DNA from: Cladochytrium replicatum
Taxonomy: Eukaryota; Chytridiomycota; Chytridiomycetes; Cladochytriales; Cladochytriaceae
Assembly: GCA_025526935.1 (NCBI GenBank)
Contig: JAHLKD010000021.1
Location: 186,001 to 250,000, forward strand
Length of the DNA stretch: 64,000 bases
Direction: 5' to 3'
In this document: positions 10,691 to 22,100 of the stretch, one piece after another
Position numbering within the stretch: position 1 is the stretch's first letter
Layout of the letters: the number at the start of each line of letters is the position of its first letter
The notes under the pieces: model-generated
What the model was told of the DNA's origin: nothing
Database searches by the model: none
What the model saw: only the letters and a program-made list of their open reading frames with translations
Position numbers and translations under genes: made by a program

Positions 10691-11200
10691 AAAGAGGGAT
10701 TCTGGCGGATGCCGATGAAATTGCAGCACCAAACACAAGAGAGTGAGGCCAGATTTAGTGTTTCTGTGTGCTCGATGGGCATATATTTTGTACTTTGAAG
10801 CAACGATATGGTCGCTTTTCTTTAATTGGTGGACTCCACAACAGTGAGTTTCCTCAAACGGACAGCATTACGGAAGAGTAAGGATCAGCAAAAGTGCATT
10901 CAATCAGTTGGCATAATGTTTTCTTGACAAAAGAATAGCCGGAGATGAAAGATGAGCCGAAACTTGTTTTAAATACAAGCCCACTCGAGATACCACTTTC
11001 CCAAAACAGATAATCCACAAACAAAAACACCAGAATGCAATAGCAAGGTCAAAAGATCCAACAAGTCGCCCAACACATCAAAAGAATATTTTCCCATTCA
11101 TGTCGATGCACGAAACCCTCCAGCATTCCACGACCCAAGGTGATCAACAACAGCATCCTGCAACTTCTCTCCATCTACCGTCTAGACTCCCGAAATTCAC
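10691..11200. other. Intergenic, no gene seen
   Basis: No supported gene is seen. The sequence is AT-rich with A-rich patches near 11020-11060. It probably includes the 3' flank of the Hsp40 gene that ends at 11201. Confidence 0.5.
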
Positions 11201-12610
11201 TTATTGTTGAGCGCACTGCACGCTAGGTCCGTGTCCACCTTCGTCATCGTCATCCCCGTTGTCCTGGTTTCTCTGGTTGCGTTCGTGCTGCATAGGGTCG
11301 ACGTTCGTCAACACGACCTCGTCGACGACGCGATCGCTGATATCCTGGATAGCGGGGCGTGCGGGGAGAATTTTCTCCAGCTCTGTCACCTTTTCCGATG
11401 GCCCCCAGTTTGGCGGAGGGAAGATGATCTCGAAGCGGACAAAGAGGTTACCCCTGTCGTATGGGCGCTTGTATCTGAAATAAGGTAAAAGATTGAATTT
11501 TCATGGAAGGGGATGAACGCAGTGGTGAAACTTACGCTGGCATACCCTCGCCGGTGATGCATTTGATTTCTCCGGGTTTGATCACCTCACCGGGGAGAAT
11601 ACTCACAAGCAAGACACGGTCGTCGAGGTGTGGGATGGTGATCTGACCACCTGCGAGTGCGGTGAGAAGGTCGATCTTTGCTTCATAATGCAAGTCGTCG
11701 TTGGTGCGCTTAAATCGGTCGTGCTCCTTCTCCTGAACCACGATGATAACGTCCCCAGGAATGATACCGGGTGCTTGGTCACCCTCACCAGCAAACGGAA
11801 TTTTCTGGTTGTCCCTCATACCCTTGTCAATGTGCACTTCCAGAATCTACAATCCAATTAAGCTCTACAAAAATCTCAATATTTCGTCTCTGCGTTCTCC
11901 TACCTTCCGCTCGCTGAGGACCTTCTTGCCGCTGCAGTGCTTGCACCTGTCCTTCTCGCGAATCACCTCGCCTTCACCGTTACAGTCCGGGCAAGTCTGC
12001 TGCATCTGCTGGATCATGGGGCCAATCTGGCGCATGATGATCTTGACACCGCGACCATTGCAACCCGCGCACGACTTCACGGCCCCCTCCTTGCCACCCT
12101 TTCCGTCGCATTTCGGGCAAATGATCTGCTTCTGCAGTGCGAGCTTTGAGACTTTGCCCTTGTAGAGCTCCTCCAAAGTGACTTTGAGCGCGTGGGCCAT
12201 GTCCTTGCCCCTTCGGGGACCGGAAGGTTTACCCCGCCCACCGCCACCGAACATTCCTCCGCCAAAGATCTGGGAGAAGAGGTCTTCGGGAGACACACCG
12301 CCCATGCCGCCATCGCCGGATAGGCCTTCCTCACCGTAATCGTCATAGATTCTCCTCTTTTGAGAGTCGGAAAGGATTTCATATGCGTGCGAGATTTCCT
12401 TGAATTTGTCACCAGCATCGGGGTTCTTTAATAAAAGCCCGAAAAAATGTTATACGAGCGCTGAAGTAGAAGAAACGAGAGAAACGTCAGCAAACGCACC
12501 TTGTCAGGGTGGTATTTGAGTGCGAGCTTCCGGTAAGCCTTCTTCAAGTCTGACTCGGAAGCGCTTGGGTCGACCTCAAGGAGGTCGTAGTATTTGGTGT
12601 CTTTGACCAT
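11201..12610 (-). CDS. YDJ1: Type I Hsp40 co-chaperone, Ydj1/DNAJA type
   Basis: Four exons on the minus strand (12610-12500, 12425-11904, 11846-11536, 11474-11201) give 405 residues, close to yeast Ydj1 (409). In order: J domain with the HPD motif (residues ~34-36), a Gly/Phe-rich linker ([11 protein letters not shown]), and a cysteine-rich zinc domain with four motifs ([32 protein letters not shown]). The substrate-binding C-terminal domains follow. The protein ends in CAQQ, a CaaX box expected to be farnesylated as in Ydj1 (CASQ). It stimulates Hsp70 ATPase, delivers clients and is partly membrane-bound through the lipid. Exon 1 ends exactly after HPDK. Confidence 0.96.
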
Positions 12611-13055
12611 CTGTGTGGTATTTGTGAGCGGGAAGAGGTTTGCTGCAGACTAAACAGCCTCAGATAAGCACTAGTCGGTAAGTGGAGTTGATCGCAGCCG
12701 TCGATGTGTTGTGGTGACGATTAGGAATCACGACGCCGAGTTCCGCAAGCAAAGCTGAAATTGAATTTGGGGATGGCGATCTCTCCTTTTCTTTGACGCG
12801 TTACGTTGCTGCTTGCACGTGTGCAATTCTTGGGACTGTGATTTAAGCGATTGGGTTTTAATTGTGCTGCCGCTCAGTGCTGACGAAGAGCGTTGCAGCT
12901 AATATCAGTTAGTCGATGGCTTGATTACCGTGCTCTCTGCTCAACCTCTCAACCCTCCTAATCGTCCCTTGCCATTCTTCCGCCTTCCAACGCGTTCTTT
13001 TGTTTTCTAATTCTGTGCGCCACACTTAATTTTCCCACAGAATCTTTAAAAATGT

Positions 13056-14335
13056 TTATTTCTTCCCTTCATCATCGTCTTCATTGACGGCCTGTTTGAT
13101 CGGTTCGTCAGCTTTAGATTCCTCCTCCTCCGCCTCCTCTGAAAAAGCTTCCACCTGTCCACAACGTTCTTCTTCCTCGCTGCATGCCTCAGCTTTAGAT
13201 TCCTCGCCTTCGATCTCTTCATCCACACGCTTAGCGTCTTTCCGTTTAGGAAGAACAGCAAGGATCGCCTTCTCCCAGTCCTTCTCTGCCAGATACCTCG
13301 CCATGATTTCAAAAACTAAAGATAGCCAGGGAAGTTAGATCAGCCAATCATGCCGACCGATCACATACCGTGGTTGGTAGCAAGAACCCTCCTCGAAGAC
13401 ATTTTGACGTGCTGGCCTAATGGCAGCTGAGCCGTTGCAATGCCCAGCTCCTGTGCCCGCTTGAAACATAATCCCTGCACTGAGTTAAAATAACGTCCTG
13501 AAAATGGATCCACTTGATGCACCTTGTGTCGATTTCGATCTACAATCCCTCCAATGATGTAAACCTTCCCTTCGTCCAGGTCATCAAGCACATTGTCAGA
13601 GTCGGCAGTCAGGTAAACGAGCTTTTCCTTTTCGAATATCTCCTGGAATGGACGCTCATCCAGAGACATCTGCGTTAGACCGCAATTAGAGCTGCCGTTA
13701 AACATGAAACAAAGCGACTTCCATACCCTCCATCGATCACAACTTGGCTCAGAGTGTAAAATCGCTGCCTTCATGAGCCCGACAAAGCTGGATGCGACGA
13801 GTTTAACAGGACGCGGCGTTGTGCGGTTGTATCCGTATGCGTGTCGGAGCTGCTTGGCCATACTCGCGCGCTCTTTCTGCGACATGAACTCTACAAACTT
13901 GAATGTTATATCATGAATAAAGTTGGAGATCAGTGTCCTTTTCTGCATACCTGAAAAATCGAGGTCGATCACGACGCTTATATCTATGGGCGTCTGATCG
14001 TCCACTCTGTACCGCTTTCGACCAGGAACGAAAATGCCTTTAAACGACAAAATAATGTCAGCGATTTAGGAATGGTTCTGGGAGAATTCGATGATTGAAA
14101 CATGGCAATGAAATGGCGAGATCGAATTACCTTGTTCTTTCAGCTCAGCACGTTTTCGCTTTTTCTCCTGCTTCCGTTCCTTCCCTTTTGCTTTCCATTC
14201 TGCCCTGCGCTGCTCCTGAAGAAGCTTCTTTGCAGCTTTCTTTCTAGCATTTTTCGACATTGGTGCGATTGCCTCTTCTCGCAATGATGCTGGTTCGTCG
14301 CTTTCTGCTTCGATATTGTTCACCATAACATCCAT
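13056..14335 (-). CDS. TRM10: tRNA (guanine-N1)-methyltransferase, position 9
   Basis: Six exons (14335-14131, 14037-13951, 13890-13727, 13669-13523, 13474-13369, 13315-13056) give 322 residues. A basic, lysine-rich N-terminus (KNARKKAAKKLL) precedes the SPOUT-type catalytic domain: DLDFSEFMSQKE, then LVYLTADSDNVL, VYIIGGIVDRNRHK, LGIATAQLPLGQ, RRVLATNHVFEIM and DWEKAILAVLPKRK, all typical of Trm10. A long acidic tail follows. Trm10 methylates N1 of guanosine (and in some relatives adenosine) 9 of tRNAs using SAM. The start is the first in-frame ATG. The exon 3 acceptor was chosen so that FSEFMS matches family members. Confidence 0.95.
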
Positions 14336-14679
14336 TTTGTAGGGATACTCCACAGCCACACTGTGTGGTGCGAGACCTAATTAACAAACTACAAATTGGT
14401 ACTTTACAAAACTTTTCTGGACAATTGCAGTAGAAAAGGAACCTCAAGTCATTTACCTTTTCCATTCATCCTTGTACAGATATGTCACCCCACATTCTCC
14501 ACGTGATCGCCAACACGTGTACAACAAACCCATCTGTCCAACTCTTCAATTCTTGCTCGTCTCGCCCATTCCGTCTCCGGCCTGTGCGTCCGTTGCTGTG
14601 GCCATTAGCTTCGTTCCCAGATAACCAGATAGCGAGCACACAAAGGAAACCCCACTGTGTCGCCCCTTTCAGCGCCAGA

Positions 14680-15417
14680 ATGGTGAAAGTACTGAACCAG
14701 CACATGTACTACCCCTACGACTGGGCGACGTTCACACAAGCGATATGGCAAAAGTACCCCAACCCGTTTGCTTCGCATGTGCTCACTGCGGACGTCATTG
14801 AGAGCAAGGTCGACCCACAAACAGGTTCCCTCCCAAAAAGACCTCACACTCTTTGTTGGACTCACTCAAAGAATGTAGGGATCCTTTACCGAACGCGGCT
14901 GTTCCTTAAGTCTGGGATCATTCCAAAATGGGGTCGAGCAGTAAGCAGCATCCACTAAAAAGCCAGAAAATCTACGGAACCTGAAATTCAACTGAAACTA
15001 GCTGATGAGTGTGCCCGAAGCCTTTATCATCGAGCATACCATGGTCGACCCAAGTTCACAGAAGATGGTGGTCGTGCAGAAGAATCTGTCGCACACCAAG
15101 CTCATGCTCGTCGAGGAACGCCAGACCATCGTGCCGGATAATTCGACCGTGGCTGCGCAGACGACGACGATGGTGCACCAGGAAGGACGGATAGTGTCGA
15201 GCACAGGGTGGAATGCGGTGAAGGCGAGGATCGAGGGATTTGGGCTGTCGAACTTTAAGAAGAACACAATAAAGGTATGGAGGGGATAGGATACTGCTTG
15301 TGGATAATTCCAGAGTCTGACTGTTCATGGATGGCGACGTTCATATAGAGCTCGAAGGGCTTGCTGCACGTATTAGAACAGTTGGCGGGCTCAAACAACA
15401 CAGCAAAGACGTCATGA
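14680..15417 (+). CDS. PRELI/Ups1-type mitochondrial lipid transfer protein
   Basis: Four exons (14680-14824, 14879-14940, 15002-15274, 15349-15417) give 182 residues, the usual PRELI/MSF1 length. Visible family features are YPYDWATFTQAIWQKYPNP at the N-terminus, the ILYRTRLF strand, and WNAVKARIEGFG in the C-terminal helix. Ups1/Ups2 (PRELI/SLMO) proteins pair with Mdm35 and move phosphatidic acid or phosphatidylserine across the mitochondrial intermembrane space. Which lipid this one carries cannot be read from the sequence. Divergent from TRM10, with 344 bases between start codons. Confidence 0.93.
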
Positions 15418-15688
15418 TCTTGCCAGTTGCTCACTGTGAAGTATTCGGTCGAGCCCGCGTTCATCGAAGCGTACTATCTTCCGTTTGGTTCTTTCTTCCG
15501 AGTTAAGAGCGTTTTGGGGATACTTTGTCGCTTGATTTGTCTGTACAGATTCCGGTTCAATATGATAGCTTGAGGAATATTTGCGTTGGTTGTTGTTCAT
15601 TATGAATATCCCTAGCGGATAATGAACGCAAGTTGACAGTTTTAACAAAGGCGAGTTCTTGAGACCGTGTTGGTTGTAACAAGTCACA

Positions 15689-16783
15689 TCAATAGTCATC
15701 ATGCTCATCGCCCATATCATCTTCGAACTCCTGCAACCGCAAATTTGGTTACAGAGTACCGAAATCCAAAATTTTTTCATACCTTGGGCTCCTTTGGTTC
15801 GACATCTTCGCCATATTGTACTGCATTATCTACATGGCTCAAAACGGTTGCGACCGAGTCTTCATCACGAATATTGAGTGGAAGAAAACTCACGAGGTTA
15901 AAGTCGTCGATCTTGGTGAAATAATTCAGGTAAGCTTTCAACTCCTCCACTCCCTCATGGCTTACCAGTCTTACGATAGCCTGATTCAACGAGTGGAACT
16001 TCGAAGTTGTCGAAAGATTTGCAGATTCAACCAGAAGTGATGGATCTGGATCCAGATATCTACAGCATTCAAAGTTTAGCACTCAGCCGTCCATCCGTCA
16101 AGATGACAAGTGCTCACCTATCCAAATCGCTCGACTTTTTGTTCTCCAAAAGATCCATCTTGCTAAGCACATTGATACACGGCACTTCCAACTGCACCAT
16201 GCAACTCATCGCGCTCAGTACTCCCGAGAAAAACTTTGCGGTGTCCTCCACAAACTGCGCGTCGAGCAGGTACACCGCGCACACTCTGTACCCGACCCCC
16301 GTTAGCGTCTCAACAATCGAACGCATTATTGGGAAATGTGTGTAGAGTTCGATCTGCCCCGGACAGTCTATGATCAGGTAATCGTCAACGTAATCGTCGA
16401 GGCTGTCTGTTAGCCAGTCGAGATTGTTTGTGAGGTATTCCATGCAGTAGATGAGGCCGCCGTTGGGGCCGTAGTGGAGTTCGGAGATGACGTCCTCGAG
16501 GGAGATGAGTTCGCGGATGTCTGTTTTTGGAATGGTAAGCGGAGAAGCGAGAGAGAAGTGAGATGGGGATATGTACCGATGGTGGGTTCGTATTCGAAAT
16601 TTTCGGCGGCTGGGTCGAGGTTGACGAGATGTACTGAGCGCTTTATTGCCTCGGCATGCGTGAGCATGGTTGCACAATACGTTGACTAGAGATAGAAGGT
16701 AAATATGCGAGGAAAGGACCGTGGTGTCTCCACCAACCTTTCCCGAGCCAGCGGGTCCCATAACGAGTTGACATACTTTTCCC
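15689..16783 (-). CDS. GPN3: GPN-loop GTPase 3
   Basis: Six joined minus-strand exons after an unresolved first exon (16783-16738, 16685-16577, 16520-16118, 16059-15966, 15911-15783, 15730-15689) cover nearly the whole protein. The P-loop is GPAGSGKSTYC, followed by [13 protein letters not shown], the GPN loop ([13 protein letters not shown]), [13 protein letters not shown] and NVLSKMDLL as the guanine-specificity region. The family C-terminal part runs through [12 protein letters not shown] to an acidic tail. GPN3 acts with GPN1 in assembly and nuclear import of RNA polymerase II. The first few residues must come from a tiny exon upstream (near 16860), which I could not fix in phase. Confidence 0.92.
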
Positions 16784-17307
16784 CTGAAAAACAAGAGCCA
16801 CCACGATCAGCCAACGAGCCGGAGAACACTCGAATATTTACATTTTTGAAGCACATAAGATGTCAACAATTCGAGTGGCTTGAACGTTTATCCAATGCTG
16901 GGCAAGTCTCGGCCGAGGTGATCCACCTCACCAATTGTTGGGAAATAATGGGTTGTTGCTGCTGGGGCATCTTTGGATTTATTTCAATAATACAACACAA
17001 CATGGGCTGAAATAGATTGGTAAAGAATGTGCTAATGGTAAAGAGTGTGCTATTTTCCATAATCTGAAAGTATAAGCATTGAAAATTCTGATCTTTATCC
17101 CGGCTCTGTTGCACTTTGCCTTCTCTCCCTCCCCATGATGCGATCCATGAAAGCTACAGTACATGCTGTTCCGAATTACATTGTTCACCTAAAATTTTCG
17201 ACCCCTGAAATCCCATAAATTTGTGGCTCGTGCACTGAAGCCCATCCCGCCCATCCATCAGAAGATCCACCTCATAGAGGTTAAAACCTCGCACAGACTC
17301 ATCAGCC

Positions 17308-18799
17308 ATGTCCGAAGACGAAGACACTTCTTCTGATATGGCAAAGTCAGCCTACCTCCCTGTACGAAATGCTTCAATCGACGTTGTGTCCACTCTGCAC
17401 AAAAAACGAAGCCGTTTGGATTTTGAAAAGGGATACGAAGCTGTGGGAGAAATCGAAGAGAAAGAACTCAGCCTGAACCTCTATGACCACAACGACTCAC
17501 CTGTTCATGATCATGATCATGAAGCACAAACGAACCAACGGAAGCTGATGCTGGCCATCGCTCTTTGCCTGTCGCTATTTTGCATAGAGCTGGTCGGAGG
17601 TTGGCTTTCGCAGTCGCTGGCAGTGATGGCCGATGCATGCCACATGCTTACAGGTACATTTGCTTAAGCTTCTTGTCTCCAAATGCACTAAGCTGTTTTG
17701 GCAGATGTAGCAACATACTCTGTTTCTTTCTTTGCGGTTTACATTGGAAGAAAATTACCAACAAAGCGCATGACGTTCGGATACCACAGGGCTGAAGTTC
17801 TCGGAGCGCTGTTCGCCGTGATCATTATTTGGATGCTTGCGGCCATGCTTGTCATGGAAGCTTGGGAACGCCTTACTACAAGTAGGGAAGTGAAAGTGGA
17901 TGGTCGAGTCATGCTCGGTCTTGCGTTGATGGTAAGCACACCAACAACCGCAGCAGCTCGACGATACTGATTGAAGTGTCCACACTTTAAAAGAGTTTAG
18001 CCATGAACGGAAGGTGAGCAAAGCGATATGTGCCGCTAACACTTTTTAAAATTTTCACAGCTTGTTGTTCTATTTCGGACACCATGGTCATTCTCACTCG
18101 CACAACCATCATTCGCATACTCATGTGCACTCACATGAAGACCATGCTGAAAGTGGCCACGACCATGAGCGAGATGATAAAAATCACAAGGGAATAAACA
18201 TTAACATTCGAGTACGTCGTATTTTCATATGTTAATTGGAAAATCTGACAGGCTTGTAAAGGCTGCCATGCTTCATGCCCTCGGAGACCTTGTTTGCTCG
18301 TGTGGAGTTGTTTTGTCTTCCATCCTAATTATTATGTGAGTAACTGCACAATTTTATTGATGGAATCGTTGACTGAAGAATAATTCCCAGTGATCCATCT
18401 TGGAGCTTTGTTGACGCTATCTCGACCATCTTTTTCTCTGGTGTCGTCGTTTTAACGACCGTAAACGTTGTGAAGGATATCTTCACAGTGTTAATGGAGG
18501 CGGTTCCTGACCAATTCGACAGCGATGACGTTGAGCGAGCCATCCGCGAAAGCACAGAAGGAATCTCGGACGTTCACGACCTGCGCATCTGGAGTCTATC
18601 TTCAGCAAAGGTTGTGATGACCGCCCACGTTGCCACTTTGTCAGGATACGAATCGGACAAAGTTCTACAGTCCGTACAAGCCGCATTAAGACGCAAGTTT
18701 GATTTTTACCATGTAACCATTCAGATTGAGAGCGGGATTGAGGTGTGTCCATCGCTCTCGCTCTCGCAATTTCGCACGTCTGTCGACAGCGAACTTTAG
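17308..18799 (+). CDS. CDF zinc transporter, Zrc1/Cot1-like
   Basis: Six exons (17308-17653, 17705-17931, 17994-18013, 18061-18211, 18262-18335, 18391-18799) give 408 residues. A cytosolic N-terminus with a short HDHDHE patch leads to six membrane segments. Zinc-site sequences are HMLTD in TM2 and HALGD in TM5. Between TM4 and TM5 lies a histidine-rich loop (HHGHSHSHNHH and more). The C-terminal metallochaperone-like domain ends with FYHVTIQIE. Such exporters move Zn2+ (and Co2+) from cytosol into vacuole or ER in exchange for protons. The 20-base exon 3 is unusually short but needed to hold frame. The extreme C-terminus may use an extra intron at ~18743-18792, which would change the last residues. 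Confidence 0.93.
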
Positions 18800-19103
18800 C
18801 CATCTATGACCTCATTGTTTGATACTGAGCTGTCGTACCCAGCTTCTATTTTCCACGTTTGCTTGCTTGATTCATTATTGATTGCACTTTCAACATGATA
18901 TTAATACAGTCGATGCCGACGTTCAAATTTTTAAACTTTTTTAATTGATAATTATTCCCGGCACTGCAACCCTGTAGCATCCGTTGATTCATCAGGTCGG
19001 TCAAGAGGCACGAACCAGCACTGTGGCGTGATTTGACCAGGGTTTCTTCGTTATAGGCCTAGCTGATGTGAGACGTGCAGCTGTGTCATCTTTGCTCCTC
19101 TCC

Positions 19104-22100
19104 ATGATGTCTTCAAATACCCCTCCCAAGACTACCCCAACCAAAACCGGCGGATTCATATCCAACTGGTGGGGCGGAAGCAAGAATTCCGGTTCACCGT
19201 CCGAACAGGGTCCTTCGGATGAGAAATCGTCATCTCCTGCAGAAACGGATACGATTTCCGAGCCAAATGTCTATGATGCAGCCGGCCCGGATGATAAAGA
19301 AACAAAAAGGGCGTCCGCTCAATCGGAGACCTCTCGGTCAAGCAAATCCGGAAGCTCGTACTCGAGCTCAGGCTCTGGGTCCGATTACTCCGACTACTCT
19401 GATTCCGAAACCGCAACGGACGACTCCGATGCTTCATCTTCTGACGCGTCCAGCTCGTCGGATTACTCGAGCGATTACTCTGATTCCGATGAAGAAACTT
19501 CGGCAAGCGACGGCGAAGAGAAAGGCAGGGATGACGAAACTGCCAAGGCGAAATCTGAACCCTCGAATACTGCGAAAGTGAGCGTAGATCAAGACGGTGA
19601 AGAGGACGACGCTGTGAAAAGAGATTCTGGGGATTCGTATGGATCCATTCAGTTTGATAATCGCGAGAGGCAGATTTTGGCAAAGTCGGGCGGCCCAGGT
19701 GGATCGGAGCAGAACGAAGACGCTGATGCAATTTTGTCCTCCGAGATGGCATCGTCCAAAAACACGGCTATGGCTCAATCCACAGATTCACCTTCTCCTG
19801 GTCAACCGGTGTTGAAAGAGACGATTGACAAGTCTCCTGAAGAAAAATTAGAGAAAAGTGTTGAGCCTTCTCCTAGGAAGAGCCGTCCCGCTGAACCAGA
19901 TTCGGATTCAGACAGCTCAGACAGCTCGTCATCTGATTCTGAAGATGACAAACCATCACCAGCTGCAACAAAACAGGCGGTAGCCCACCAACAAGAAGTT
20001 GGACGTGCGAGCATCACACTCCCTGTTCGATCTCCAAAGTCTCCTGAACGGATCGCATCAATGGTACGGTTTTATCACGTCGACAATTGGTTTTGTCATT
20101 TAAAAATTTGTTTCAGTTGGCACTAGCTCAGGAAGCTGGATCTCCTCGTCCGTCTCCCCCATTTCAGCAGCTTCCTCTCGTACCTAGCCCAGTGCTCTCT
20201 GTACCAGAGGCCCAACCAAACCCTGTGCAGTCGATACCTCGTACCCCTGAGACGCAGCAGATAGCTTCTCGCTCTTTACCGAGCACCAAGTCGCATCATT
20301 CCCCGGGAATAGTCGGTTCAAGCCCTGTGCATGTGTTGCCTGAGTCTCCGCAGATTCCAAGCTCTGCTCGGGCGTTGCCGCAGTCACCACAGCTTCCAAA
20401 CCCTGCTCAGGCTTTGCCTCTTGCCGAGGATGAGAGATCGCAGAAAGAACCCCAAGGCAACATGCCTCCCTCGGCCCCGCCGCCGTCGATGCTTCCACCA
20501 AAGTTGCCTTCGAGCGAGGCATATGTTGAACATGTCCCTGCTTCGGCATCGAATCAAGGGTACATATCACCTCAGGGTAATGTCGATGGTGCAACGTCAC
20601 CTTTACGTTCGCCTCTGCTCTCCCCGAATGCTGAGGATGACGAGGATGACTACGATTGGATGGATTTCATTGGCCAAGTAGGTGACCCTTTCTGAAGATT
20701 GTTTAAGAGGTATGTTTAATAGTTTGAAAATAGGGAGCCACTCTGGCGAAAGGGGACTTTGAAAAGTTCCAAGCATTGTATGGCGAAGGGAACCAGCAGG
20801 TATGTTGTTTAATACGTGTATGAAAGCAGGTTGATTTACTTTATCGATGTAAGTCTACCGATTACGGTGATTACAATGAGCAAGCAGACAGCGCAGCACA
20901 TAAAGAGCGTCAGATTCCGTCTGTTCAAGATAGGAGTGATCAAAAGCTGCAGAAAATGGAGGAGCAGATCAAAATTCCCAATTCCGAGAGAGCGGATACA
21001 CAAGCGAATATTAGTATGGAAGAAGGTCGTAGGAGTTCCCGTCGTCATCGAAGCCGATCGCGTTCCAGGCGGGACCGAAGCGCTGATGACAGTGCTGGCG
21101 ATAGCCGCCAAAGGGAGAAATCGGAAGAAAACGGCATTGGGCGTTCCCGGAAGTCCCACGACAGAGAATCGAAAGAAGGAGCTGAAGATGCAGGTGGAGA
21201 AGAAGGCAGGAAAAGGAGCTCGAAGAAAAAGTCTCGTTCCAGGTCACGCTCTCGCCGTGACTCGGGCGATCGAAAGTCCTCCCGATCTCGCTCGCGCCAT
21301 CCTGATGACGGCCCAGGAAAGTCGACTCGCTCCCGCTCAACCTCTCGAGCTCCGGAGGACAGACGTTCACGAAAGTCCTCTCGTTCACGCTCGCGCACGC
21401 GGCATGCAGATGCAGATGAAGGCGAAAATGGATTGCTTGGCGTCATACCAGATGTCACTCCCAACCTTAGCCGGGATCCGTCCCCTCAGTTCCGAAAGAC
21501 AGATAGTGACGCTGAAAGTCTACAACTTCCAGAAGCCAGAAGGGTCTCATCAACTGTCATATCTGCTCCGGTCAATTCAGCCGTTATCCGTATGTCATAT
21601 GAACCTGAAGTTAGGGCTTTAAGTCAATCCGAGATCCCTCCCGTATTTGTATCCCACTCACATTCACCGACCCTCAGTGCTGCAATGCTTGATTCTCCCT
21701 CGAGCTCACCCACACCGCGGTTCCTGCATCCCGATCTGGACCGCATCGATCGCACGGAAAGAGGCTCCGTTCGCAAATCGAAGCGTATCACGCAGTTGAT
21801 TCCCATCAAGGACTACGACGGGAGCGCTGCAGCGCATGCGGAACGCGAACAGCTTGGGGACGAAGAGTACAACCGTCGTAGGCGGAGCAGCCACCGCCGC
21901 TCGCGTCGGAGCAGTCGCCATGGGGACAGCTCAAAGTCCTCTAGCGACAAGCGTCGATCGCGAAGTGAAAAGGATGGGAGCAATAAGGAGGAGAGACGGA
22001 AGAGTCATAGGTCTCGTAGGGAGCGGGAAGATGAAAATGATGAGCGAGACTCGGATCGGCGAGAGAAAGACTCACGGGATAAGCACGACTGGCGAGATAA